From contig DATIBD010000002.1 in assembly GCA_035457705.1 (NCBI GenBank), forward strand, positions 1 through 64,000: a stretch of DNA of 64,000 nucleotides. The letters are read 5' to 3'. Positions 23,483 through 32,348 of this stretch are shown here, one piece after another. Source of the DNA: DASPGQ01 sp035457705. GTDB lineage: Bacteria; Acidobacteriota; Vicinamibacteria; Marinacidobacterales; SMYC01. Every line of letters starts with the position of its first letter. Position 1 is the stretch's first letter. Below the pieces are notes generated by a model. The model was not told the DNA's origin and searched no databases. It was given only the letters and a program-made list of their open reading frames with translations. The position numbers and the translations under genes were made by a program.

Positions 23483-24409
23483 GTGAATGTCGTCACCGCC
23501 TCGCTCCTCTCCCTGCTCGGACTCGTGCTTCTGTCGTTCGGCGCCGACCGCCTGGTTCGTAGCTCCTCGCGCCTGGCGATGCAGCTCGGTGTCAGCCCAC
23601 TCGTCGTCGGACTGACGCTCGTCGCCTACGGAACTTCGGCCCCGGAGATCGTCGCGAGCGTAATCGCGACTCTCGAAGGGCACGCCGATGTGGCCATCGG
23701 AAACATCCTGGGAAGCAACGTCGCCAACCTGGGGCTCATTCTGGGCTCCACGGCGATCCTCGCTACCGTGCTCGTTGCCCCGGCTGTGTTGCGTCGCGAG
23801 CTGCCACTGATGGTCGGCGTCACTCTCCTGTTCGCGCTTCTGTGCTTTCGGCTCGAGCTCGGTCGCACCACCGGTCTCTTGTTCCTGGGCCTTCTGGTTG
23901 GCATCAACTACTTTTCGTTCCGGTGGGCAGAGAGGACTGGCCCGTCAGGTGTGGAACGCCCGGCCGGCTCTCTCGCAATGAATCTGCTCTGGATCGTTCT
24001 CGGCCTCGGTCTGCTTCTCGGGGGCGCTCATCTACTCGTGAGCTCGGCGGTGAGACTCGCACGAACCCTCGAGGTGCCGGAGCTCGTAATTGGAATTACC
24101 GTCGTCGCCGTGGGCACGTCCGTTCCCGAGTTCGCTACTTCGATCGTTGCCGGCCTGCGCAAGGAGGCGGATCTCGTGGTGGGCAACATCGTCGGTAGTA
24201 ATCTTTTCAACGTTCTCGGTGCCCTCGGCCTCTCCGCTGCGATCCGGCCGATTCAGGTCGACTCCAGTCTGCTCGGCTTCGAGGTCCCCGCGCTCGTCGC
24301 CATGACCTTGTTGACCACCGTCTTCCTTTACACAGGACGTCGTCTGGTTCGCTGGGAAGGCATCGTGCTTTTCGCGTGCTACGTGGGATTCCTCGCCGTC
24401 GTACTGTGA
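23483..24409 (+). CDS. Ca2+/Na+ antiporter, CaCA (YrbG-like) family
   Basis: 308 residues, about ten membrane segments in two homologous halves. Each half has the ion-binding alpha repeat: GTSAPEIVASVIATLEGHAD with GNILGSNVANLG, and GTSVPEFATSIVAGLRKEAD with GNIVGSNLFNVLG. The glutamates in both PE motifs are present, so transport activity is likely. Start GTG 23483. It lies 33 bp after the radical SAM gene on the same strand, possibly co-transcribed without a functional link. Confidence 0.92.
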   Translation: MNVVTASLLSLLGLVLLSFGADRLVRSSSRLAMQLGVSPLVVGLTLVAYGTSAPEIVASVIATLEGHADVAIGNILGSNVANLGLILGSTAILATVLVAPAVLRRELPLMVGVTLLFALLCFRLELGRTTGLLFLGLLVGINYFSFRWAERTGPSGVERPAGSLAMNLLWIVLGLGLLLGGAHLLVSSAVRLARTLEVPELVIGITVVAVGTSVPEFATSIVAGLRKEADLVVGNIVGSNLFNVLGALGLSAAIRPIQVDSSLLGFEVPALVAMTLLTTVFLYTGRRLVRWEGIVLFACYVGFLAVVL

Positions 24410-24435
24410 GCCCTGGCTGCAGCGAAATGAATGTC

Positions 24436-27400
24436 CTACCTTCCCGCGGGCGGCACGATGTGGGGCAGCTCGAGCTCTCGGGCGCGCGCGTTCCACTCCG
24501 CTAATCGTGAGGTCACGACGTCGTTCCACTCGGATCGGACGTCCTCGAGCTCTGAACGAAGCTCCTCGTAGACTTCCCGCATTCCCTGGGTCGGGGCGCC
24601 GTCACCTTCGTTGACGTAGTCCATCAAGGGGCCGAGCTTGGAATAGAGCTTGGCGCCCCCCGGCGTGGCGAGAATATCGTAGGCGACCTTGGCTCCCGGG
24701 TTGTGCAGTCGTTTCTCGAGCTCGTCGCATCGTTCGAGGATCGAGGTCGAAAGCTCGGCCATTTCCTCGAAGCGGGCTCGGGCCGACTCGAGCTCCTCGC
24801 GCAGGGCACGGATTTCTGCGACGGTGTCGGTGAGTGCGTTGACCGCGTCTCGAATGGACAGGGAGAAGCGAAGCTGGTGTTCGAGCTCGGTCGCGGACGG
24901 CGAGCCTCTCGGGTCGGGTTTGACGACGAGCTCTTGGCTCATGACGCGCTCGCCGACGGTCAGCTCGGCGAGATAGTTGCCGGGAGGGCCAAATGCGCCC
25001 TGGCGGGGATCCCCCATGTCGATCTCGGCGCCGGGGATGATCCGCGCGCCGTCATAGCGCAAATCCCAGCTGAAACGATTCACGCCTTTCTCCTTGGGAA
25101 TCTCGGGGAGCTTGCGGAAGAAGACGTCGGGCGCGTCTTCCGCGCCTTCGGGCTCCTCCTCGTGGCTCGAGTAGGTCCGAACGACGTCTCCCCCGGCGGT
25201 GAGAATGCGCAACCGGATCTCGTCCTCTGGCTCGTCCGCGAGGTAGTAATGGAGCATCGCTCCCTGAGGCGGGTTGTCGCCGCCGTAGATGTCTCTCGGC
25301 CCGCTGTGGTACCGGAATCGCACGACGGGACGCGCGGCGAACAGGTGGGCCTCCTCGCCCTCGATCGAGGGCGACATGTCCCGAACGGGCGTAAGATCGT
25401 CGAGGATCCAGATCGATCGACCGTGCGTTCCGACCACGAGGTCGCCGTCCTTGACTCGCAGCTCGTGGACGGCAACCGTCGGCAGGTTGAGCTTCAGTGC
25501 CTCCCAGCTCTTCCCGTCGTCCTTCGAGAAGACGACACCGGTTTCCGTCCCGACGTAGAGCATTCCCTCGCGCTCGGGGTCTTCCCGCACCGTATGGAGA
25601 TATACGTGCTCGTCCATCGTTCCACTCAAGCTCTCCCATGTCGAGCCGTAGTCGGTCGTCTTGAAGAGGTAGGGTGACATGTCGTCGAGTCGATGGCGCT
25701 CCGCGACCATGTAGGCGGTCCCCTCGGAGAACCGAGAGGCTTCGATCGTCTTCACCGTGCTCCACTCCGGCAGGTCCGGTGGCGTCACGTGCCTCCATTC
25801 CGCACCTCCGTCGAGCGACACGTGGACGACTCCATCGTCGCTTCCGATCCAGAGGAGGTCTCTTCGAACCGGTGATTCGCCGATGGCGAAAATCGTCCCG
25901 TAGATCTCGACGCCGGTGTTGTCGCCGGTGATGGGTCCCCCCGAGAACTTCTGCTTGTCGACGTCGTTTCTCGTTAGGTCGGGGCTAGCCGCGGTCCAGG
26001 TCAAACCGGCGTCCGAGGTCTTCATCAGAAACTGTGAGCCGTGATAGAGCACATTGGGGTCGTGATGGGACAAGTGGACCGGGGCGGTCCATTGAAATCG
26101 GTAGCGAAGCTCCTCGGCGCCCTGGCCGGACGTATCCATGGGATAGATCGAGATGTTCCTCGCCTGGCGCGTCTTGTGGTCGTAGCGAGAGAGATAACCA
26201 AAGTACTCTCCCGCGTATACGATATCCGGATCGCGGGAGTCGGAAACGGAATGCCCCGTCTCGCCCCCGCCGACGCCGTGCCAGTCGTATCGGGTAATTC
26301 CCCTCTCGGATAGGCTGTTGCTCGGTCCGGAAGCGGTCCCGAGGTCCTGCATGTTGCCATGCACGTGGTACGGCGTTCGATTGTCGACGTCCACCCGATA
26401 GAACTGGCTGATGGGAAGTGCCGGCGCGTACCAGCTCTCACCCGCGTTGACGCTGACGTCTACCCCTCCATCGTTCGAGGCGATCATGCGCGACGGATCG
26501 TCCGGGTCGATCCAGAGATCGTGATGGTCCCCGTGGTGGATGCCTTCCACCCGCGTGAACGTCGCGCCGCCGTCGATGCTCTTCAACATTTGGAGCGATG
26601 GCGCCCAGACGACGTCGGGATTCGTTGGATCGACGGTGAGATGGGTGAAATACCAGGGTCTGATCATGAGGTAGCTCTCGCCGTTGACCCGCTTCCAGCT
26701 CTCGCCCCCGTCGCGGGAACGATAGAGGCCTCCTTCCTCCGCTTCGATAAGCGCATAGACCGTCCGGCCATCGGAAGGCGCGACATCAACTGCGATTTTC
26801 CCCGTTACCCCGGATGGCAGTCCCTCGTGCTCGACCTTTTTCCACGAGTCGCCGCCGTCGCGCGTCATGTAGATCCCTCCTTGCTCTCCGCCGCTCGTGA
26901 GGCTCCAAGGGCTTCTTCGTGCTTCCCACATTCCGGCATAGACGATGCGCGGATTCGACGCATCGATGGAGACGTCGGAGGCGCCCGTATCTTCGTCGAT
27001 GTAGAGCACCCGTTGCCAGGTGGTGCCACCGTCGGTCGTCCGATAGACGCCTCGTTCCTCGTTGGGTCCGAAAGCATGGCCGAGAACCGCGGCGTAGGCG
27101 ACGGCGGGGTTCGTTGGGTGCACCTCCATCGTGCCGATCTGGCCCTCCTGGACGAGAACGTGCTCCCAGCTCTTTCCCGCATCGGTCGAGCGGTAGATGC
27201 CGTTTCCGGCGGCGACGTTCCCACGAATGTTCGCCTCGCCCGCTCCGACGTAAACGACGTTGGGATCCGAGGGGGCCACCGCGATCGATCCGATAGAGGA
27301 CATTGGCTGGTCGTCCATGATGGGGGACCAGCGGATGCCCCCATCGGTAGACTTCCAGAGGCCGCCCGAAGCGGTCGCGGCATAATAAACGGTCGGGTCG

Positions 27401-27525
27401 GAGTCCACGCCGACGGCCCTCGTGACGCGTCCGCCGGCAGCCGGCCCGATTGGCCGAAACTTCAGGTTCTCGAAGACCGACGTCGCCTGTGCGACCAACA
27501 ACGCGAGGGCCATCGTTTCGAACAT
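24436..27525 (-). CDS. Sortilin/BNR-repeat (VPS10-like) exoprotein of about 1,000 residues
   Basis: 1,029 residues. A short hydrophobic N-terminus is followed by a large beta-propeller of BNR/Asp-box repeats: SGGLWKSTDGGIRW, IYRSTDAGKSWEHV, VYRTTDGGTTWQRV, YMTRDGGDSWKKV, LYRSRDGGESWKRV, SKDDGKSWEAL. Between repeats are PSDPNVVYVG-like strands. From about residue 760 to the end comes a different, partly coiled-coil domain (about 890-1,000, LSIRDAVNALTDTVAEIRAL). Proteins of this architecture are abundant in Acidobacteriota and Bacteroidota and are often labelled glycosyl hydrolase, but a catalytic activity is not shown. The start ATG 27525 follows AAGGAGATGAAGC. It is transcribed away from the alpha/beta hydrolase upstream. 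Confidence 0.88.
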   Translation of the reverse strand: MFETMALALLVAQATSVFENLKFRPIGPAAGGRVTRAVGVDSDPTVYYAATASGGLWKSTDGGIRWSPIMDDQPMSSIGSIAVAPSDPNVVYVGAGEANIRGNVAAGNGIYRSTDAGKSWEHVLVQEGQIGTMEVHPTNPAVAYAAVLGHAFGPNEERGVYRTTDGGTTWQRVLYIDEDTGASDVSIDASNPRIVYAGMWEARRSPWSLTSGGEQGGIYMTRDGGDSWKKVEHEGLPSGVTGKIAVDVAPSDGRTVYALIEAEEGGLYRSRDGGESWKRVNGESYLMIRPWYFTHLTVDPTNPDVVWAPSLQMLKSIDGGATFTRVEGIHHGDHHDLWIDPDDPSRMIASNDGGVDVSVNAGESWYAPALPISQFYRVDVDNRTPYHVHGNMQDLGTASGPSNSLSERGITRYDWHGVGGGETGHSVSDSRDPDIVYAGEYFGYLSRYDHKTRQARNISIYPMDTSGQGAEELRYRFQWTAPVHLSHHDPNVLYHGSQFLMKTSDAGLTWTAASPDLTRNDVDKQKFSGGPITGDNTGVEIYGTIFAIGESPVRRDLLWIGSDDGVVHVSLDGGAEWRHVTPPDLPEWSTVKTIEASRFSEGTAYMVAERHRLDDMSPYLFKTTDYGSTWESLSGTMDEHVYLHTVREDPEREGMLYVGTETGVVFSKDDGKSWEALKLNLPTVAVHELRVKDGDLVVGTHGRSIWILDDLTPVRDMSPSIEGEEAHLFAARPVVRFRYHSGPRDIYGGDNPPQGAMLHYYLADEPEDEIRLRILTAGGDVVRTYSSHEEEPEGAEDAPDVFFRKLPEIPKEKGVNRFSWDLRYDGARIIPGAEIDMGDPRQGAFGPPGNYLAELTVGERVMSQELVVKPDPRGSPSATELEHQLRFSLSIRDAVNALTDTVAEIRALREELESARARFEEMAELSTSILERCDELEKRLHNPGAKVAYDILATPGGAKLYSKLGPLMDYVNEGDGAPTQGMREVYEELRSELEDVRSEWNDVVTSRLAEWNARARELELPHIVPPAGR

Positions 27526-27561
27526 GCTTCATCTCCTTTCAAAGTTTTCACCGGGGGCTTC

Positions 27562-28524
27562 TCATCGTTGTGCCAAGGCCCACCGAACCGCCTCGATGAC
27601 GAGCTCGGGCTCGTCGAAAAGCATCCAATGGCCGCTGGTCTTGGCGACGATGTGGAGGCTCTTCGTGCTCAGCTTCCGAATTTCCTCTTGTTCCGTGAGC
27701 CTGTCCGCGGACGGACCCGATGCGGTGAGGACGACGAGCGGTATCTCGTCGAGATCCCGGTTCTGGTTGGCGACGATCGCGGCGCTTTCGGGTGCGTGCT
27801 CGATGAGACTCGCCAGCGAAGAGAGCGTCCAAGGCCTGACCCAGAAACTTCGGAGCACGGCCTTTCGATGGCCAGGCACTTTGTCCAGGAGAATCCGGAT
27901 GCGGTCGTTCTCTTCACCGCCCGCACGACGCCGGGCAAAGAGTCGGAACAACCAACGAGCGAGTCCAACGTGCGCGAACAGGGCCGCAGCCTTTGCCATG
28001 AGGGCGCCTCGCCGGACGCGCCGTTTCTGGGCCGGGTCGGGTGTCATCCACCGGCGCGGGTGAGGGACGTCCACAAGGACGAGACTTCCTACTTCGCCAG
28101 GATATCTCGATGCGAAGAGCTGCGCGATCCAGCCTCCGTAGGAATGGCCCACGAGAACCCACGGCGGAGGCAGACCGGCGGCCATGAGTGCGTCACGGAG
28201 CTCTTCGACCAGGTAGTCGACGCGGCGCGGTCGAAGGGGAGGGTCGCTCCAGCCGAATCCCGCGCGGTCGTAGCTTACGACGCGTGTTACCTCGGCGAGA
28301 CGTGGTTGAATCTCGGCCCAGCTCAGAGACGATCCGGCGAGTGCGGAATCCAGAACCACCGTCGGTCCTCCTTTGCCAGCGATGTCGAGGTGTAGCCGAT
28401 GACCGCCCACGTCGACGAGGATCCCCGGTGGGGGGAATCGTCTCGCTTCGACGAAGCACATTACTCGCTGGCCAAGGTAGGCGAAAGCCGCGAGTGCGAC
28501 CAGGGTTGCGATTACGGGGAGCAC
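27562..28524 (-). CDS. Membrane-anchored alpha/beta hydrolase
   Basis: 320 residues. An N-terminal hydrophobic helix (LPVIATLVALAAFAYLGQRV) anchors a soluble alpha/beta hydrolase. HG-type oxyanion region VVLDSALAGSSLSW, nucleophile elbow LVGHSYGGWIAQ with Ser in GHSYG, and terminal SGHWMLFDEPELV with the catalytic His. The acid is likely in the NRDLDEIPLVVL region. Substrate unknown; chloroperoxidase/haloalkane-type fold. Start GTG 28524. It is 36 bp upstream of the sortilin-like gene, same strand, so the two could be one transcript. Confidence 0.85.
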   Translation of the reverse strand: MLPVIATLVALAAFAYLGQRVMCFVEARRFPPPGILVDVGGHRLHLDIAGKGGPTVVLDSALAGSSLSWAEIQPRLAEVTRVVSYDRAGFGWSDPPLRPRRVDYLVEELRDALMAAGLPPPWVLVGHSYGGWIAQLFASRYPGEVGSLVLVDVPHPRRWMTPDPAQKRRVRRGALMAKAAALFAHVGLARWLFRLFARRRAGGEENDRIRILLDKVPGHRKAVLRSFWVRPWTLSSLASLIEHAPESAAIVANQNRDLDEIPLVVLTASGPSADRLTEQEEIRKLSTKSLHIVAKTSGHWMLFDEPELVIEAVRWALAQR

Positions 28525-28711
28525 TGTCGCGGCCGAGAGTCAGTTCCCGTCCCTTCGTCCGCTCGAGAAGATCGTTTTCGCTTCCGTCTTCATTGGCCGC
28601 CGCCTCCGCAACCGAAATTTTTGTGGCGGCGACAGCGTGGGCAAGATGCGAGAGCTTCGCGTAGAGGCGGGGTAGGGCTGATATGGGCGGATCGTTTATT
28701 TCGGATCGGGG

Positions 28712-29680
28712 TCAATCCGAGCTCTCCTCTGCGTCTCTCACTGCCTCCTCGTCCATCCCCATATGGTGAGCGATCTCATGATGGACTGTCGTACGAATTT
28801 CCTCGAGGAGGGTCTGTCGATCCGGCGAGATATTCTCGAGGTTTCTCTGAAATAGAAGAATCCTGTCGGGCAAGTCCCACCCGTCGGATTGGATGGTGCT
28901 TCCCTGGTATAAGCCGAGCAGGTCGAACTCGACTCCTTCGCAGACGAGCGCAGGATCGGGCACCTCCTCGACTGCGATCTCGACATTCTCCAGGAAGCTT
29001 TGGAACTCCTCGGGCAGCTCGGCCACGGCCGCGTCGACGGCTTCGTCGAACTCCTCGCCATCGAGGCGGGACGGGCAAAAATACGAATCGGGATCCAGCT
29101 CTTCCGCCCGGCGAAAGGCCGAGTCGGCTCTCTCTAATTCTCCCAGTTGCGTGAAAACGAGTCCCAAGACGTGGTGGCTCGCCGGGTCGTTGGGATCGAG
29201 TGAAACGGAGCGTTCGGCAGAGGCCAGGGCATCCTCTCGCGCCGCGCGGGCGAGGCGAAGCGTGGCTTCGAGCTGTCGCATCTCCGCGGTTTCGCCTTCG
29301 GCGAGAGCCAGGGCCAGTCGGCCCTCCGACTCTTCGTTCTCGCCGAGCTCGTACAGGGCGGAGGCCAGGAGAAGGGACGCTTCGGCTCCTTTCGACTCGT
29401 CCAGAGTCTCTATCACGTCCTCGAAAAGCTCTTCGTCGTAGAGCAGTCGAGCCTTCTCGAGTCGCGCGAGCTCGAAGCCCGGGTCCAGGCTCAAGGCCTC
29501 TTCGAACGATTCCAGCGCATCTTCGATGGCTTCCATCTGGGCCTGGACGACTCCGAGCAGCAGGTGAGCCTGGGGAGAGTCCGGGAGCTCGTCACGATGA
29601 GCCTCTGCCTGCTCGAAAGCCTCTTCGAGCCGCCCCTCGTCGATTAGCGCGAGGACGCGGTCCCAAATTTCCTCCGCCAT
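28712..29680 (-). CDS. TPR protein fused to a zincin-like metallopeptidase domain
   Basis: About 322 residues. The first two thirds are TPR repeats (LLLGVVQAQMEAIEDALESF, EEALSLDPGFELARLEKARL, SDPNDPASHHVLGL-like units). The last third is the minimal zincin fold (PF06262-like) with TVHHEIAHHMGMDEE: HExxH plus third ligand. The stretch FDLLGLYQGSTIQSD before it is also typical of the domain. It is a predicted cytoplasmic zinc peptidase whose TPR part may recognise partners. The ATG at 29680 (MAEEIWDRV) is used; an ATG five codons upstream is equally possible. It is the last gene before the nqr group on this strand. Confidence 0.82.
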   Translation of the reverse strand: MAEEIWDRVLALIDEGRLEEAFEQAEAHRDELPDSPQAHLLLGVVQAQMEAIEDALESFEEALSLDPGFELARLEKARLLYDEELFEDVIETLDESKGAEASLLLASALYELGENEESEGRLALALAEGETAEMRQLEATLRLARAAREDALASAERSVSLDPNDPASHHVLGLVFTQLGELERADSAFRRAEELDPDSYFCPSRLDGEEFDEAVDAAVAELPEEFQSFLENVEIAVEEVPDPALVCEGVEFDLLGLYQGSTIQSDGWDLPDRILLFQRNLENISPDRQTLLEEIRTTVHHEIAHHMGMDEEAVRDAEESSD

Positions 29681-29739
29681 TGCGGCGCTCAGCATACTCC
29701 AGAGCGGGCGTTAGCGGGGTTCTCCCGCCACCGGACCGC

Positions 29740-29913
29740 TCAGTTCTTGATGCGATTGGGACAGGCCTCACAGGAAAAGGACTCTCCGTTCGCACCCATG
29801 ACTTCCGGTCCCCCGCAGGAGCCCCGCAGGCACGGCCTCTTCAGGATCACGCCGATTCCCATGGCGAGCATCACCAGGCCGATCACCGCGAGCACGAGAA
29901 TGAAGAGCTGCAC
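29740..29913 (-). CDS. nqrM: NqrM, Na+-NQR maturation protein (small membrane protein)
   Basis: 57 residues, short enough to be missed by gene finders. One membrane helix (LFILVLAVIGLVMLAMGIGV) is followed by KRPCLRGSCGGPEVMG and a C-terminal SCEACPNRIKN. This is the NqrM (DUF539) plan: a helix, the GSCGG motif and conserved cysteines that help install the iron site of the NqrD/NqrE subunits. It lies downstream of apbE at the end of the nqr group, where NqrM often sits. A hairpin repeat separates it from apbE. The GTG at 29913 is the only reasonable start. Confidence 0.85.
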   Translation of the reverse strand: MQLFILVLAVIGLVMLAMGIGVILKRPCLRGSCGGPEVMGANGESFSCEACPNRIKN

Positions 29914-29922
29914 GCCTGCATT

Positions 29923-30055
29923 CTAGAGTACTCAATGCCGTGGCGGGACCCGTAATCGATCGAGCCGCCACGGCTCGGGCTGCTTACGGCGCGGCAGGCG
30001 CGCCGGGCTCGCTCCGCTCGCGCAGGGTGGGCTGAGTTCTTCATCACCCTGCTAG
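29923..30055 (+). repeat. Dispersed three-hairpin repeat, copy 5 (type A)
   Basis: Fills the apbE-nqrM gap. It begins CTAGAGTACTCAATGCCGTG, has the arms GCCGTGGCGG and CCGCCACGGC, the middle hairpin GGCGCGGCAGGCGCGCC and ends TTCTTCATCACCCTGCTAG. One of the best preserved copies. Confidence 0.88.
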
Positions 30056-30068
30056 CCAATTGTCGCGT

Positions 30069-31097
30069 TCATGACGTGAGCGCGTCGAAAGCGGGTGTCG
30101 AACGCTCTTCGATGCTTCCATCTTCGTTTCGAATCAGGAACAGGGCCGCGAGTCCCAGTCGCGAGGCGAGGTCGATCCCTTCGACCGGACCAAGGACGAG
30201 AAGGGCGGAGGCCAAGGCGTCGGCGCGCATGCAGGTTTTCTCGACGACGCTCACTGATGCCAGCCCGTGGTGGATCGGGCGACCAGTCCGCGGGTCGATG
30301 AGATGAGTCTGAGTAACGCCGTCCATGGTGATAAAGTTGCGGTAGTCGCCCGAGGTTGCAACCGAGAGTCCGCTCAAGCGGACGATTCGCTCGATTTCCC
30401 GGCCGATGAAGACGGGTTTCTCGATCGCAATCCGCCAGGGCTCACCCGAAGGATTCACGCCGAGGGTTCGCACTTCACCGCCGAGCTCGATCATGTAATT
30501 CTGGATTCCAGAGCGATCGAGAGCGGCGGCCAGACGATCGACCCCGTAGCCTTTGGCGATGGCAGAAAGATCGCATTCCACCCCGCCGAGGTCCTTCGCG
30601 AGCGTGCCCGCGGCACGGTCGACAACGAGATGACGATAACCCACGCGGCTCATTGCGACCGCGATCTCCTCGTCGGTAGGAAGGCGGTCCCGGTCGGCCA
30701 AAGGACCGAAGCCCCATAGCCTCACGAGCGGGGCCACGGTGACGTCGAACGCGCCGCCGGTCATCTCGCTGACGGCGATGGCTTCGGATACAACCTCGAG
30801 AATCTCCGCCGATGAGGGGAACGGCTCGCTAGGTGGCGCACGGTTGAAGCGCGATAGCTCCGAGTCGTCGCGATAATTCGACATGGCGGCGTCCACCTTG
30901 TCGAGGGGGGTCCGAATGACTCGCTCGAGCTCGCTTCGCTCGCCAGGGGAAAGCTCGGCCGCCACCACCACGGTATAAGTTGTGCCCATGCTCTCGCCCT
31001 CGAAACGTACGGATGGGGATAGGGCGCGCCGCTCGCAATGGGCGCAGGCGAGAACCAATACCGCATGCAGGGCCAGCCGAGAGGCGGAAAGTCGCAC
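30069..31097 (-). CDS. apbE: FAD:protein FMN transferase ApbE
   Basis: 342 residues. N-terminal hydrophobic signal ending VLACAHCE, a possible lipobox. ApbE domain: MGTTYTVVVAAELSPGERSE, MSNYRDDSELSRFN, GGAFDVTVAPLVRLWGFGP, the DLSAIAKGYGVDRLA motif with the FAD-binding Lys, then LGGEVRTLG and the catalytic TQTHLIDPRTGRPI. It attaches FMN through a phosphodiester to Thr of NqrB and NqrC, whose acceptor motifs are both present here. Start GTG 31097, close after the nqrF stop. Outer-face location fits the periplasmic flavinylation sites. Confidence 0.93.
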   Translation of the reverse strand: MRLSASRLALHAVLVLACAHCERRALSPSVRFEGESMGTTYTVVVAAELSPGERSELERVIRTPLDKVDAAMSNYRDDSELSRFNRAPPSEPFPSSAEILEVVSEAIAVSEMTGGAFDVTVAPLVRLWGFGPLADRDRLPTDEEIAVAMSRVGYRHLVVDRAAGTLAKDLGGVECDLSAIAKGYGVDRLAAALDRSGIQNYMIELGGEVRTLGVNPSGEPWRIAIEKPVFIGREIERIVRLSGLSVATSGDYRNFITMDGVTQTHLIDPRTGRPIHHGLASVSVVEKTCMRADALASALLVLGPVEGIDLASRLGLAALFLIRNEDGSIEERSTPAFDALTS

Positions 31098-31112
31098 TTT
31101 GTCATCCGCCTG

Positions 31113-32342
31113 CTAGCCGAAATCGTCGAAGAGAATGTTCTCGGGCTCCACGCCGAGGCCATCGAGCATCTCGAGGCAGGCCTTCAGCATGAGCGGGGGA
31201 CCGCAAATGTAGTATTCGACGTCCTCGGGGTTTGGGTGATCCTTGAGATAGTGATCGTAGAGGACCTGGTGGATGAAGCCCGTTTTCCCCGTCCATCGAT
31301 CCTCGGCTAGGGGCTCCGAGAGCGCGAGATGCCACTCGAAGTTGTCGTTGGCCGCGGCGATGTCGTCGAAGTCCTCGACATAGAAGGCCTCGCGCAGGCT
31401 TCGGGCCCCGTACCAGAAGGACACCTTGCGCTTGGTCCGGACTCGCTTGAATAAATCGAAGATGTGCGAGCGCATCGGAGCCATGCCTGCTCCGCCGCCA
31501 ACGTAAATCATCTCGGCTTCGGTGTCCTTGGCGAAGAACTCCCCGTAGGGTCCGGAGATGGTCACCTGGTCTCCGGCGCCGAGCGAGAACATATACGAAG
31601 ACATTTTTCCCGGCGGGACCTCGGGCATCCGGGGAGGAGGTGAAGCGATTCGCACGTTGAGCATGATGATTCCCTTCTCCTCGGGGTAATTCGCCATGGA
31701 GTAGGCGCGAACGACCTCCTCGTCTTCCGCCACCGTCGAAACGAAGCGCCACATATCGAACTTGTCCCAATCGCCCCGGAACCTCTTCTCGATCTGGAAG
31801 TCCTTGTACGCCACCGTGCCCGGCGGACGCTCGATCTGGATATAGCCGCCGGCACGAAAGGGCACCTCCTCGCCTGGAGGAAGCTCGAGCACCAGCTCCT
31901 TGATGAACGTCGCGACGTTGTGATTCGAGCGCACCTGGCACTGCCATTTGCGGATCTCGAAGATCTCGGCGGGAAGCTCGATCTTCAGGTCCTGCTTGAC
32001 CTTGACCTGGCAGGAGAGGCGAATCCCTTCACGAGCTTCCCCGCGGTTGACGTGGCTGGTCTCCGTGGGCAACATGGCACCGCCGCCGTCGACGACTTTG
32101 ACGGTGCAAACGCCGCAACTTCCCTTGCCGCCGCAAGCCGACGGAATGAAGATGCGGTTGGCAGCCAGAGTTCCCAGAAGCGTGCCACCTGCCTTGGTCG
32201 CGATCGTCTTGTCGGGGTCGTCGTTTATGAGGATGGTTACGTTGCCGGTGGCCACAAGCTGTCGTCGAGCCCACATCAACATCGCGACCTGGCTGACGAT
32301 CACGAGCGTGAACATGAGCACGCCGAGAGCGACCGTAGTCAT
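31113..32342 (-). CDS. nqrF: Na+-NQR subunit F, NADH-oxidising
   Basis: 409 residues: an N-terminal membrane helix (LGVLMFTLVIVSQVAMLMW), a 2Fe-2S ferredoxin domain (SACGGKGSCGVCTVKV, fourth Cys in RLSCQVKV), and a ferredoxin-reductase part (FAD motif RAYSMANYP; NADH motif YVGGGAGMAPMRS). This is the electron entry point of the pump. It follows nqrE by 6 bp. The order nqrABCDEF is complete, so the sodium-pumping NADH:ubiquinone oxidoreductase should be functional. Confidence 0.95.
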   Translation of the reverse strand: MTTVALGVLMFTLVIVSQVAMLMWARRQLVATGNVTILINDDPDKTIATKAGGTLLGTLAANRIFIPSACGGKGSCGVCTVKVVDGGGAMLPTETSHVNRGEAREGIRLSCQVKVKQDLKIELPAEIFEIRKWQCQVRSNHNVATFIKELVLELPPGEEVPFRAGGYIQIERPPGTVAYKDFQIEKRFRGDWDKFDMWRFVSTVAEDEEVVRAYSMANYPEEKGIIMLNVRIASPPPRMPEVPPGKMSSYMFSLGAGDQVTISGPYGEFFAKDTEAEMIYVGGGAGMAPMRSHIFDLFKRVRTKRKVSFWYGARSLREAFYVEDFDDIAAANDNFEWHLALSEPLAEDRWTGKTGFIHQVLYDHYLKDHPNPEDVEYYICGPPLMLKACLEMLDGLGVEPENILFDDFG

Positions 32343-32348
32343 GCGCAG

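Noticed and set aside
26359..28395. 678-codon plus-strand frame antisense to the sortilin-like and hydrolase genes
   Set aside because: Composition is rich in Arg/His/Asp as in antisense shadows, and both sense genes have clear domain motifs.
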